DNA of 21,396 nucleotides from NCBI GenBank assembly GCA_946479255.1, contig CAMLFK010000060.1:1-21396 (forward strand). The letters are read 5' to 3'. Position 1 is the stretch's first letter. Each line of letters opens with the position of its first letter. Source of the DNA: an uncultured Oxalobacteraceae bacterium (lineage in GTDB: Bacteria > Pseudomonadota > Gammaproteobacteria > Burkholderiales > Burkholderiaceae). Below, piece after piece: positions 9,249-17,361 of this stretch. The notes under the pieces were generated by a model that saw nothing but the letters and a program-made list of their open reading frames with translations, did not search any database and was not told where the DNA came from. The position numbers and the translations under genes were made by a program.

Positions 9249-10673
9249 CTATCGTCCGCTCAGTTCACGCACGCGCTGGCTGACTGCCGCGCGCTCGAAA
9301 CTGACCTGTCCCGCCGCGCCCAGTTCCAGCGCGCGCTGATAGTAGGTCAGTGCCAGCGCGCTCTGGTTCAGCCGGTCCAGGCCGACCGCCAGGTTGAAGG
9401 CATAGTCGGCATTGGCGGGTGTGCTGCTGTAAGCGCGGAAGTAATGCTGCTGCGCTTCCGGCCAGCGGCCCTGGCGCGCATACAGGTTCCCGAGCGCGAA
9501 CAGCACCGAGCCGGCTTCCGGGTCGCGCTCCAGGCTGCGGCGCAGGCGTCTTTCGGCCTGGCTGGCGTCACCCGTGCGCACGCTGGCCATGCCCGCCATG
9601 GCGTCGCTGTCGTTGGGGTCGATATCGAGCAGGCGCGCGTAGATGCCTGCTGCCTGCTCGCCCTGGCCTTCGCGCACGGCGACGGCGGCCATGCCGAGCA
9701 GCGCGTCGCGGTTGTTGGGTTCCTGGCGCAGCACGCTCTGGTAGCTCTGGCGGGCGCCGGCCAGGTCGCCGCGCTGCACGGCGCTGTAGCCGCTGGTGAG
9801 CGATGGATTGACCTGTTCCGGCTTGCTGGCGCGGGCCACACGGATGTCAGTCTTCTCAGGCGCCGGCGCTGGTGCCGGTGTGCCTGGCTGCGCCGCTACC
9901 GGTGCCGGGGCTTCCACGGGCATGGGGGCCGTCGGCGGAAGCTCGGCCGGCGCGCGCGAGACCGTGGCCCCCGGCGTGGGCTGGAAGGGCGATGGCGGCG
10001 GCGGGTTATTGGCCGGCGTCCCATCGGGGTTGTAGAAATCCGGCGGCATCTGATTGTGCGACGATGGCGGCGGGTGGTCGGCCGCGGCTGGGCCGGCCGG
10101 CACGGCCGGCGGCGGCAGTACGCCGGACGGTGGCAGGGCGTAGCCCGGCATGGCCGGGCCGGCGGCAATGCCAGCCGGCGCTGCTGCGGCAACTGCGCTT
10201 GGCACCACGGCGGCAGGCAGGTTCTGGCCGGGCATCGGTACCGGCGGCAAGCCGCGGCTCGATCCCGGGCCGTACATCTCGTGCCAGTACATATAGCCGC
10301 CGAGGGCCAGCACGATCAGGCCGGCGCCGCCCATTGCCGCCAGGCGGATGGCGCGTGCGCTCATGAAGGGAGCTGCGGCGCGCCTGGCGCGCGGGCGCGG
10401 CGCTGCCGCTTGCGGTGGCGGCGCCGCATTGCGCGGGCGGCGCGGCGGCACCGGGTCGGCCACCAGCGGCGGTTCGGCGACGTATTCCAGCGTGGGTTCG
10501 ACAGGCGCGGCGTCCAGCGGCGACAGGCTCAAAGGCTCCTGCGCCACGCTGTCGTGCGGCGCCAGTTCCAGCACCTGGTCCAAGGCTTCGGACGGCTTGG
10601 CCGGCTCCTCGTCGCTGCCGTGGCTTTGTTTGGCGCGCTCGGCCTTTTTGAGCGCCTGCATCAGTAAGCTCAT
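9249..10673 (-). CDS. mshN: MshN-like TPR protein with one transmembrane helix
   Basis: The 474-residue protein begins MSLLMQALKKAERAK, a cytoplasmic lead shared with MshN and related pilus or type II secretion proteins. A Pro/Ala/Arg-rich cytoplasmic segment runs to about 105, followed by a transmembrane helix (about 108-128), a very Pro/Ala-rich periplasmic spacer (about 135-280) and a C-terminal TPR array (about 288-470) with repeats such as GDLAGARQSYQSVLRQEPNN and GRWPEAQQHYFRAYSSTPAN. MshN is thought to support secretin or pilus assembly. The gene starts 2 bases after the secretin stop, with AAGG inside the secretin end as ribosome site. M5 is a possible alternative start. The long spacer is low in complexity and probably disordered, able to span the periplasm. 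Confidence 0.82.
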   Translation of the reverse strand: MSLLMQALKKAERAKQSHGSDEEPAKPSEALDQVLELAPHDSVAQEPLSLSPLDAAPVEPTLEYVAEPPLVADPVPPRRPRNAAPPPQAAAPRPRARRAAAPFMSARAIRLAAMGGAGLIVLALGGYMYWHEMYGPGSSRGLPPVPMPGQNLPAAVVPSAVAAAAPAGIAAGPAMPGYALPPSGVLPPPAVPAGPAAADHPPPSSHNQMPPDFYNPDGTPANNPPPPSPFQPTPGATVSRAPAELPPTAPMPVEAPAPVAAQPGTPAPAPAPEKTDIRVARASKPEQVNPSLTSGYSAVQRGDLAGARQSYQSVLRQEPNNRDALLGMAAVAVREGQGEQAAGIYARLLDIDPNDSDAMAGMASVRTGDASQAERRLRRSLERDPEAGSVLFALGNLYARQGRWPEAQQHYFRAYSSTPANADYAFNLAVGLDRLNQSALALTYYQRALELGAAGQVSFERAAVSQRVRELSGR

Positions 10674-10675
10674 GA

Positions 10676-12541
10676 TCAGTTGACCTTCGCCGGAACGGGT
10701 TCCGAGTAGGGTGGCGTGGGCGCGCTACGGTCTTGCAGCAGGTAGCGGAAATCCTTGTAGTCGCCGTTGATGCTGGCGTTCTTGACCACCACCGGGCGAA
10801 TGAAGATCACCAGTTCGGTCTTGCTGACCTGCTCATTGCGGTAGCCGAACAGGTCGCCGATGATGGGCAGCTTGCCGGCGCCGGGAATGCTGTCCTTGAG
10901 GTTGTCGACCGAGTCCTGCATCAGGCCGCCCAGTACCGAGATGTCGCCGCTGTAGACCTTCATGATCGACTCGATCTCGCGCGCCTGGATCACCGGCACG
11001 CGGCTGGTCACGTTGCCGGCGGCGAGCGCCGGATTGGGGTCGTTGACATAGCCGACGATGCGCGTGATGGTGGGGCGCACATTGAGCGTGACTTCGTCGG
11101 TGTCGGCGATCTGCGGGGTGACGCTCATGACGAAACCGACCGGCACGGTCTCGAGCTTGGATTCATACGTGGCCGGCGTGGTGATGTTGCCGTTGGCGCC
11201 GATGACCGCCGGGGTTACCTTGATACTGAAGAAGACATTGTTGTCGACCACCTTGAGCATGGCGGTCTGGTTGTTGAGCACGCTGATCTTGGGGCTGGAC
11301 AGGACCTTGACCTTGCCGAACGATTCGAGCAGCTGCACGGTGGCGGCGATGTCGCCCAACGAGGACAGGGGATTGCTGTAGTTGATGGTAAAAATGTTCG
11401 GGCTGCCGCCGATCTGGATGCCCGATGGCAGTGCCGCGCGGACGCTGCCGCTTGGCGCCTGCGGTCCCTGGAACAGGTCGAACTTGCTGCCCAGCTTGGT
11501 CCAGTTAATGCCTTGCTGATACTGGTCGGACAGGCGCACTTCAATCACGGTCGCTTCGATCAGCACCTGGCGCTTGGCGCTGCCGAGTACGACGTCGAGG
11601 AATTGCTGGATCTTTTCGTGCTGGCGGCCGGTGGCGCGCACGGCAATCAGGCCGCCTTCGGCATTGACGACCACCGAAGGCATGTTGCGGTCGCGCTCGG
11701 CGGATGAGGCGCCGAAGGCGGCCAGCACATTGTCCGGCGTTGGCTGCGCACTTTGCTGCGGCTGATTCGGCTGGGTCGGCTGCTGGCCGGGTTGCTGCTG
11801 AGTTTGCTGCTGGGCTTGTTGCTGGGCCTGCTGCGCGATGGTCTGGGTCGGCGCGTCGTTCAGCGTGGTTTCGCGCAGCATGTCGCGGATGTTCTTCTCC
11901 AGGCTGGCCCAGAAATTATTATCTGAACGATTCACCACCGAGGTGGTCGAATTGTTATTGCCGGAGCCGCCGGACGGCGCAGCGCCGCCCGTGGTGGTGC
12001 CGTTGGCATTGGTAATCGTGGGCGTGTTCGAGCCGCCGCCCGTGGTTGAAATCTGCGTGGCGATATTGACGCTGCTGTTGGTGCTGCGCGCCATGTTCAC
12101 GTAATCGACCTTGTAATTACGCCAGACCGGCGTGTCCGGCAGCACGGTCAGGGTGGCGCCATTGATTTCGTAACGCATGTCCACCTGGCGGGCGATGCGG
12201 TCCAACAGTTGCGGCAGGGTCTGGTCGAGGGCGTTGAGCGTTACCGTGCCGCTAATGCCTGGGTGCACGTCGACATTCAGCCCGGCGTCGCGCGCGAGTG
12301 CAAACAGCAGCGATTGGGCCGGCACCTTGTGCACCGTCACGCTATAGGTTTCCACCTTGGGCGTGGGTTTGGGAAGAGGCAGCGGCGCCTGCTGCATGAC
12401 CGGATCCGGAATCCGGCCGGCCACGCGCGATGGCTCGTTCACATGGCCGGGCGAGCCGGGCAGGGTAGGCGTGGCGCATGCGGTCAGCATGGCACAGCAG
12501 ATCGCGGTGCTTAGCGGGGTTACGGATTTTGTGAATTTCAT
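10676..12541 (-). CDS. mshL: MshL-type outer-membrane secretin lipoprotein
   Basis: The 621-residue lipoprotein has lipobox LTAC (lipidated C22). An N-terminal STN/N0-type domain (VHKVPAQSLLFALARDAGLNVDV onward, about 68-150) precedes a Gly/Asn/Ser-rich loop (about 168-204), a Gln-rich linker (about 235-269), an N1/N3-type domain (about 285-335) and the secretin core (about 335-600). The core has VLIEATVIEV, VLSSPKISVLNNQTA and the signature VYSGDISVLGGLMQD with GAGKLPIIGDLFGYR and ELVIFIRP. It forms the pilus exit pore and is the only secretin gene in the window. An in-frame ATG at 12622 exists, but only the start at 12541 gives a proper lipoprotein signal, leaving an 80-base leader with a candidate promoter. 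Confidence 0.93.
   Translation of the reverse strand: MKFTKSVTPLSTAICCAMLTACATPTLPGSPGHVNEPSRVAGRIPDPVMQQAPLPLPKPTPKVETYSVTVHKVPAQSLLFALARDAGLNVDVHPGISGTVTLNALDQTLPQLLDRIARQVDMRYEINGATLTVLPDTPVWRNYKVDYVNMARSTNSSVNIATQISTTGGGSNTPTITNANGTTTGGAAPSGGSGNNNSTTSVVNRSDNNFWASLEKNIRDMLRETTLNDAPTQTIAQQAQQQAQQQTQQQPGQQPTQPNQPQQSAQPTPDNVLAAFGASSAERDRNMPSVVVNAEGGLIAVRATGRQHEKIQQFLDVVLGSAKRQVLIEATVIEVRLSDQYQQGINWTKLGSKFDLFQGPQAPSGSVRAALPSGIQIGGSPNIFTINYSNPLSSLGDIAATVQLLESFGKVKVLSSPKISVLNNQTAMLKVVDNNVFFSIKVTPAVIGANGNITTPATYESKLETVPVGFVMSVTPQIADTDEVTLNVRPTITRIVGYVNDPNPALAAGNVTSRVPVIQAREIESIMKVYSGDISVLGGLMQDSVDNLKDSIPGAGKLPIIGDLFGYRNEQVSKTELVIFIRPVVVKNASINGDYKDFRYLLQDRSAPTPPYSEPVPAKVN
11735..11839 (-). repeat. 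Gln-rich low-complexity tract in the secretin gene
   Basis: Imperfect CAG/CAA-rich triplet repeats encode runs of Gln interrupted by Ala, Thr, Pro and Asn (secretin residues about 235-269). A Gly/Asn/Ser/Thr-rich segment lies shortly before it. This looks like a flexible linker between the N-terminal and N1/N3-type domains, prone to length variation by slippage. Confidence 0.7.
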
Positions 12542-12581
12542 CGATGCGCTCGTCTGTGCCAAGTCACAATAATGGCTGAAA

Positions 12582-12610
12582 ATTATGCTAGGAGCAAATG
12601 CGCGAGTGCA
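12582..12610 (-). promoter_or_regulatory. Candidate internal promoter for the secretin gene
   Basis: On the minus strand CATAAT (5 of 6 matches to the -10 consensus) follows TGCACT (3 of 6 matches to -35) with a 17-base spacer. It lies in the 80-base gap between the MshM-like stop and the preferred secretin start, the widest gap in an otherwise packed operon. Expected transcription would start about 34 bases before the ATG. The -35 element is weak. Confidence 0.28.
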
Positions 12611-12621
12611 TGCGTTCGCCA

Positions 12622-13554
12622 TCAGCGAAAGAAGATGCTTTGTGACACCAGCCAGGCAAGCAGCGCGGAGGCCGCCAAGGCGCAGATCGCGCCGCCCAGG
12701 ATAGTGCCCAGCCGGCGCCGCGGCGCCGCAAACGCACAGTCGGCAATGGCGGCCTTGGCATGCTGCGCCTCGACCCGGTCGGCATCGTCCGCATAGGCCG
12801 CCATCAATGCCTTGTCCGCCAATATATTGATTCGACGGACAATCCCTTGCGATACGCGCGCGATATGGCGTGTTGCGGCCGGGCTGAACAAGGCCGGCCC
12901 GTTGTAGCCGGCCGCGTGCAGGCGGAAGGCCAGGAAGTCCGGGATCACATCGGCCGGCATGGCGGGCACAACGATGCTGTGGGTGATGCGCTCCTTGAGC
13001 TGGCGCATGCTGGGCAGGGCCAGGTGTGCATCCAGCTCGGGCTGTCCGAACAGCACGATCTGCAGCAGCTTGTGGTGCGCCGTCTCCAGGTTGGAGAACA
13101 AACGGATTTCTTCGAGCGTGGCCAAAGGCATGGCCTGGGCTTCCTCGATCATCAGCAGTACCTGGCGGCCGTCGCTGTGGCGGGCGATCAGGTCGGCTTG
13201 CAGCATACGGATGACTTCGTCGATGCGCTTGCCATCCACGTCCAGGCCCAGCTCGCCGGCGATGGCAAAAGCCACATCAATGCGCGCCAGCGTCGGGTTG
13301 GACAAATAGATGACGTCCACATGCTCGGGCAGGCGGCTCTCCAGCATGCGGCACAGCATGGTCTTGCCGCTGCCGACTTCACCGCTGACTTTGATGATGC
13401 CTTCGCCATGCAGCACCGCGTAGAGCAGGGCGTCGAGAATTTCGCCGCGCGTGTTGCCAGCATAAAAAAAGGCTGGGTTGGGCGTGATGCCGAACGGCGG
13501 CTGGCTCAGGCCGAAGTGCTGATGGTAGAGGGGCTTCAAGACCGCGGGCTTCAA
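12622..13554 (-). CDS. mshM: MshM / ExeA-type AAA ATPase
   Basis: The protein is about 310 residues: the conserved opening LYHQHFGLSQPPFGITPNPAFFYAG of ExeA/GspA/MshM proteins, Walker A GEVGSGKT, Walker B VLLMIEEAQAM, sensor region IVLFGQPEL and RITHSIVV, a helical lid and a C-terminal transmembrane helix (GGAICALAASALLAWLVSQS). In ExeA systems the partner helps the secretin assemble through peptidoglycan; no peptidoglycan-binding domain remains after the membrane helix here. No ATG fits the family start. TTG at 13554 overlaps the upstream TGA as TTGA with GAAAG nearby and is chosen; TTG at 13539 is the alternative. A much longer in-frame extension to 13671 lies inside the ABC ATPase gene and is rejected. 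Confidence 0.87.
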   Translation of the reverse strand: MKPAVLKPLYHQHFGLSQPPFGITPNPAFFYAGNTRGEILDALLYAVLHGEGIIKVSGEVGSGKTMLCRMLESRLPEHVDVIYLSNPTLARIDVAFAIAGELGLDVDGKRIDEVIRMLQADLIARHSDGRQVLLMIEEAQAMPLATLEEIRLFSNLETAHHKLLQIVLFGQPELDAHLALPSMRQLKERITHSIVVPAMPADVIPDFLAFRLHAAGYNGPALFSPAATRHIARVSQGIVRRINILADKALMAAYADDADRVEAQHAKAAIADCAFAAPRRRLGTILGGAICALAASALLAWLVSQSIFFR

Positions 13555-14267
13555 TGGATGACTTTCATGAAAGCCTGTTCCAGGCTGTCGGTTCCGGTCC
13601 CGGCGCGGCAGGCGGATGGGCTGCCGGCAAAGCGCACCTTGCCATCGTGCAGGATGGCCATGCGGTCGCACAGTTCCTCGACATCGGCCAGTGCATGCGA
13701 GCTGAAGAACACGGTGGCGCCCTCGGCCAGCGACTGGCGCAGGCGCGCCTTGAACAGGGCGCGCGCCTGCGGGTCAAGACCGCTCATGGGTTCGTCGAGC
13801 ACATAGGTTTGCTTGCCCGACAGGAAGCAGGCGGCCAGGCCGAGCTTCTGGCTCATGCCCTTGGAATGCTGGCGCACCGGTGTCGTCAAGGCTGAACGGT
13901 CCAGTCCCAGGCTGTCCAGCATTGCTTCCACGGCAACTGAATCATAGCTCCGCTGTTGCAGCTTCATCATGTATTGGATGAAGCCGATGCCGGTCAGGTA
14001 ATACGGCGGCGTGAAGCGCTCGGGCAGGTACGCCAGCGGCGTGCGGGCCGCGGGCACGTGGTGCGGCTGGCCGAAAATCTCGATGCGTCCGCCGTCCAGC
14101 GCCACGAAGTCGAACAGGCATTTGATCAGGCTGGTCTTACCGGCCCCGTTGACGCCCACCAGGCCGACACATTCTCCAATCTCCACGTCCAGGTCGACGC
14201 CGTCCAGCACCGGCTTGCCGGCGTAGCGTTTAGTAAGCTGATGAAAACGTAGTGCGGGAGCGGTCAT
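13551..14267 (-). CDS. ABC transporter ATP-binding protein, first gene of the 13-gene pilus operon
   Basis: The 238-residue subunit has Walker A GVNGAGKT (K44), a Q-loop region with Glu (YLPERF, residues 80-85), signature SKGMSQ (135-140, replacing LSGGQ), Walker B YVLDEP (D158, E159), a D-loop SGLD and switch His in SSHALADVE (H191). The YLPERF and SKGMSQ variants are typical of ABC-2-type exporters of the CcmA/NatA group. ATP hydrolysis residues are intact. The start MTAPALRF at 14267 fits the family N terminus; in-frame ATG at 14282 and 14306 and TTG at 14324 would add residues without homology. It overlaps the MshM-like gene by 4 bases. Its only visible permease partner is about 10.5 kb downstream in the same operon, at 2303-3001. 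Confidence 0.92.
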   Translation of the reverse strand: MTAPALRFHQLTKRYAGKPVLDGVDLDVEIGECVGLVGVNGAGKTSLIKCLFDFVALDGGRIEIFGQPHHVPAARTPLAYLPERFTPPYYLTGIGFIQYMMKLQQRSYDSVAVEAMLDSLGLDRSALTTPVRQHSKGMSQKLGLAACFLSGKQTYVLDEPMSGLDPQARALFKARLRQSLAEGATVFFSSHALADVEELCDRMAILHDGKVRFAGSPSACRAGTGTDSLEQAFMKVIH

Positions 14268-14424
14268 TGCCAAGGCGTCCATGAGAGTGGCCAGACTGTA
14301 GCGCATTGTGGACGGAATACACAATGGCAGAGTGATACTCGGCTACATAATCATTCTCCACGACAAAACTAGACGTTTTCTGGACTAAAATGGCCCGAAG
14401 CAATCATTCCTGCAGGGGTAGTCA
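14268..14424. promoter_or_regulatory. Divergent promoter region between the 13-gene operon and mshE
   Basis: This AT-richer 157-base gap separates two divergent operons and must hold start signals for both. For mshE, TAAAAT at 14386-14391 is a possible -10, but no good -35 stands 16-18 bases before it. mshE has a strong ribosome site, AGGGG at 14414-14418, six bases before the ATG. For the minus strand no convincing sigma-70 pair was found. A 7-base inverted repeat lies at 14304-14326. Confidence 0.5.
14304..14326. promoter_or_regulatory. Inverted repeat, candidate operator
   Basis: Perfect 7-base arms CATTGTG (14304-14310) and CACAATG (14320-14326) flank a 9-base spacer. The arm centres are 16 bases apart, suitable for a dimeric helix-turn-helix protein. 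It lies 37 bases upstream of the ABC ATPase start, where it could control the 13-gene operon and perhaps mshE. The spacing is one base longer than a CRP/Vfr site (TGTGA-N6-TCACA). Confidence 0.35.
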
Positions 14425-16128
14425 ATGGCACGGCCAGAAAAAGTCCGACTCGGTGAAATTCTAGTTCAGCAAAAGCTCTTGACCGAGGATCAGCTCGGCC
14501 AGGCTTTGCAGGCCCAGAAGAGCACCGGCCGCAAGCTGGGCCGGGTGTTCGTCGAGAACGGCTTCGTCACGGAAGAGCAGATCTCCGGGGCCTTGGCCAA
14601 GCAGCTCGATATTCCGTATATCAACCTCAAGTTCTACAACACCAATCCGGACATCGTGCGCCAGCTGCCGGAAACCCAGGCCCGCCGCTTCCGCGCGCTG
14701 GCCCTGGAAGACCGCCGCGGCGTGCTGCTGATCGGTATGTCCGATCCGACCGACCTGTTCGCTTACGACGAAATCGCCCGGCTGGTCAAAAAGAACATCG
14801 AGCTGGCGGTGGTCAACGAGACCGAAGTGCTGGCCGCGATCGACCGCATCTACCGCCGCACCGACGAGATCACCGACTTTGCCCGCGAGCTGGAGCAAGA
14901 CCTGGGCGACACCACGGTCGACTTCGGCGCCATGGCCGCCAATCCGAGCCTGGAAGAAGCGCCGATCGTCAAGCTCTTGCAATCGGTGTTCGACGATGCC
15001 ACCCAGGTGCGCGCCTCGGACATTCATATCGAGCCACAGGAAACCCGGCTGCAGATCCGCTTCCGCATCGATGGCGTGCTGCACCTGCAGACCGAGGCCG
15101 ATATCAAGATCGCCACGCCCCTGGCGCTGCGCCTGAAACTCATGTCCGACCTGGATATTTCGGAAAAGCGCTTGCCGCAGGACGGACGCTTTGCCATCAA
15201 GGTCAAGCAGCAGCGGATCGACGTGCGTATTTCGACCATGCCGACCCAATATGGCGAATCGGTGGTCATGCGTCTGTTGAACCAGGGCGGCACCACCTTG
15301 CGCCTGGACGCCATCGGCATGCCGCCGCAACTGGTCGAAAAATTCCGCGCCATCGTGGCCCGCCCCAACGGCCTGGTGCTGGTGACCGGGCCCACCGGCA
15401 GCGGCAAGACGACGACGCTATATAGTGCGCTGTCCGAATTGAACTCGGTCGAGAAAAAGCTGATCACGGTCGAGGACCCGGTGGAATACCGGCTGGCCGG
15501 CATCAACCAGGTGCAGGTCAACGACAAGATCGAGCTGTCGTTCGCGCGCGTGCTGCGTTCGGCCCTGCGCCAGGACCCGGACATCGTGCTGGTGGGCGAG
15601 ATGCGCGACCAGGAAACCGCCCAGATCGGCCTGCGCGCCGCAATGACCGGTCACTTGGTCCTCTCGACCTTGCACACCAACGATGCCGCCAGTACACCGC
15701 TGCGCCTGATGGACATGGGCGTGCCGCGCTATATGGTCAGCAGTTCCCTGCAGGCCGTGCTGGCCCAGCGCCTGGTGCGGGTGATTTGCGAAAGCTGCAC
15801 CACGACTTACGAGCCGACCGTGCCGGAACGCCAATGGCTGCGCGCCGAGCTGGCCGAGCGGGCCGACAGCACCCAGTTTTTCCATGGCAAGGGCTGCTCG
15901 CATTGCAATGGCATGGGCTACCGCGGCCGTACCGGCGTGTATGAGCTGCTCGAAATGACGTCGTCGGTGGTCGATGCCGCCAACCATCACGATCCGGCCC
16001 ACTTCCTCAAGGCCGCGCATGCCGAGATGGCCGGGAATACCCTGCGCCGGCATGGCGTGCAACTGGCTGTGCAGGGGCGCACCACCATCGCCGAGGCGAT
16101 GCGCATCAGTAACCAGTTCGAGGATTAA
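14425..16128 (+). CDS. mshE: MshE, MSHA pilus extension ATPase with c-di-GMP-binding MshEN domain
   Basis: The 567-residue motor has two tandem 24-residue MshEN motifs, RLGEIL...Q (R8-Q31) and KLGRVF...Q (K37-Q60), matching the c-di-GMP-binding consensus at most key positions; the usual Gly in the middle of the first motif is Lys (K17). The ATPase core has Walker A GPTGSGKTTT (K328), Asp box TVEDPVEY, Walker B VGEMRDQET (E392), His box TGHLVLSTLHTND, and the zinc tetracysteine C455/C458 and C491/C494. It should polymerise MshA when c-di-GMP is high. It leads the plus-strand operon and is followed three bases later by mshG. The length equals that of the paralogue at 7528-9231, and the motifs of the two align without gaps up to about residue 460. 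Confidence 0.94.
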   Translation: MARPEKVRLGEILVQQKLLTEDQLGQALQAQKSTGRKLGRVFVENGFVTEEQISGALAKQLDIPYINLKFYNTNPDIVRQLPETQARRFRALALEDRRGVLLIGMSDPTDLFAYDEIARLVKKNIELAVVNETEVLAAIDRIYRRTDEITDFARELEQDLGDTTVDFGAMAANPSLEEAPIVKLLQSVFDDATQVRASDIHIEPQETRLQIRFRIDGVLHLQTEADIKIATPLALRLKLMSDLDISEKRLPQDGRFAIKVKQQRIDVRISTMPTQYGESVVMRLLNQGGTTLRLDAIGMPPQLVEKFRAIVARPNGLVLVTGPTGSGKTTTLYSALSELNSVEKKLITVEDPVEYRLAGINQVQVNDKIELSFARVLRSALRQDPDIVLVGEMRDQETAQIGLRAAMTGHLVLSTLHTNDAASTPLRLMDMGVPRYMVSSSLQAVLAQRLVRVICESCTTTYEPTVPERQWLRAELAERADSTQFFHGKGCSHCNGMGYRGRTGVYELLEMTSSVVDAANHHDPAHFLKAAHAEMAGNTLRRHGVQLAVQGRTTIAEAMRISNQFED

Positions 16129-16131
16129 GCC

Positions 16132-17361
16132 TTGCCCTTTTTCGCCTACAAAGGACGCAATGCCCGCGGCGAGATGCTGCAGGGCGTGCTCGAAGGGGCC
16201 GACAGCGGGGCTGTGGCCGACCAGTTGTTCGGCAGCGGCGTGACGCCGATCGAGATTGCCGTCACCAAGAGCGTCATCGCCGAGGATGGCGAGCCCTGGC
16301 ATGCCAGGCTGTTCGAGAGGAAGGTGACGTCGATGGATGTGCAGCTGTTCAGCCGACAACTGTACACCCTGCTCAAATCCGGCGTGCCGATCATGCGCGG
16401 CCTGGCCGGCTTGCAGGAATCAGCCATCAGCAAGTCTTTCGCCAAGGTCATCAAGGACTTGCGCGAGTCGCTCGACTCGGGCCGTGAACTGTCGGTGGCG
16501 ATGAAGCGCCATCCTGAGGTATTCAACAATTTCTATCTGTCGATGGTGCGGGTAGGCGAGATGACCGGCCGCCTGGAAGAAGTCTTCCTGCGCCTCTTCG
16601 ACCACCTCGAATTCGACCGCGACATGCGCGAGCGCGTCAAGACGGCCACGCGTTACCCGACCTTCGTGGTGATCGCCATGCTGCTGGCCATGGTCGTGGT
16701 CAACATCTGGGTGATTCCGCAATTCGTCAAGGTGTTCGCCAGCTTCAACTCGCAGTTGCCGCTGATGACGCGCATGCTGATCGCCAGCTCGAACTTCATG
16801 GTGAGCTACTGGCCGGCCTTGCTGGCAGCTTCGGTCGCTGGGGTGTTCGCCTGGAAACGCTACATCAATTCCAGTTCCGGGCGCATGTGGTGGGACCGGG
16901 TCAAGCTGAAGCTGCCGATCGCCGGGAAGATCATCCACAAAGGCACCATGGCCCGCTTCGCGCGCAGCTATGCGCTGTCGATGAAGAGCGGGGTGCCGAT
17001 GGTGCAGGGCCTGACCGTGGTGTCGCAGACGGTCGACAATGCCTATCTGTCATCGCGGGTGGAGCAGATGCGCGACGGCGTCGAGCGCGGCGAGAGCATC
17101 CTGCGCACGGCGGTGGCGGCGCAGGTGTTCACGCCGATCGTGCTGCAGATGATCGCCGTGGGCGAAGAAACCGGCTCGCTGGACGACCTGATGGACGAGA
17201 TTGCCCAGATGTACGAGCGTGAAGTCGATTACGAACTCAAGACTCTGTCGGCGCAGATCGAACCGATCATGATCGTGTTCCTGGGTGCCATGGTGCTGGT
17301 CCTCGCGCTGGGTATCTTCCTGCCGATCTGGGACCTGGGCAAAGCTGCGATCCACAAATGA
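16132..17361 (+). CDS. mshG: MshG, GspF/PilC-family pilus assembly platform protein
   Basis: The 409-residue inner-membrane protein has an N-terminal FFAYKGRNARGEMLQGVLE segment, two GspF domains with FSRQLYTLLKSGVPIMRGL, VGEMTGRLEEVF, YALSMKSGVPMVQGL and VGEETGSLDDLM, and three transmembrane helices (about 178-200, 225-245 and 375-398). It anchors the MshE motor and passes subunits into the filament. The start codon is TTG, with AGGA at 16121-16124 seven bases ahead and no nearby ATG that keeps the conserved N terminus. It lies 3 bases after mshE and overlaps the next gene by ATGA, so the operon is probably coupled. It is distinct in sequence from the second platform gene at 6323-7528. Confidence 0.93.
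   Translation: MPFFAYKGRNARGEMLQGVLEGADSGAVADQLFGSGVTPIEIAVTKSVIAEDGEPWHARLFERKVTSMDVQLFSRQLYTLLKSGVPIMRGLAGLQESAISKSFAKVIKDLRESLDSGRELSVAMKRHPEVFNNFYLSMVRVGEMTGRLEEVFLRLFDHLEFDRDMRERVKTATRYPTFVVIAMLLAMVVVNIWVIPQFVKVFASFNSQLPLMTRMLIASSNFMVSYWPALLAASVAGVFAWKRYINSSSGRMWWDRVKLKLPIAGKIIHKGTMARFARSYALSMKSGVPMVQGLTVVSQTVDNAYLSSRVEQMRDGVERGESILRTAVAAQVFTPIVLQMIAVGEETGSLDDLMDEIAQMYEREVDYELKTLSAQIEPIMIVFLGAMVLVLALGIFLPIWDLGKAAIHK

Noticed and set aside
9444..10667. 407-codon open frame on the plus strand
   Set aside because: It is antisense to the MshN-like gene; composition is Arg/Gly/His-rich, without domain or ribosome site.
10733..11707. 324-codon open frame on the plus strand
   Set aside because: It is antisense to the secretin core, whose motifs are unmistakable.
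12545..12561. Sigma-54 promoter before the secretin gene (TGGCAC on the minus strand)
   Set aside because: The GG and GC elements are not at the required ten-base spacing, and the -12 part does not match.
14304..14326. CRP/Vfr binding site
   Set aside because: TGTG and CACA half-sites are separated by nine bases rather than eight, and the flanking A/T of the consensus are missing.
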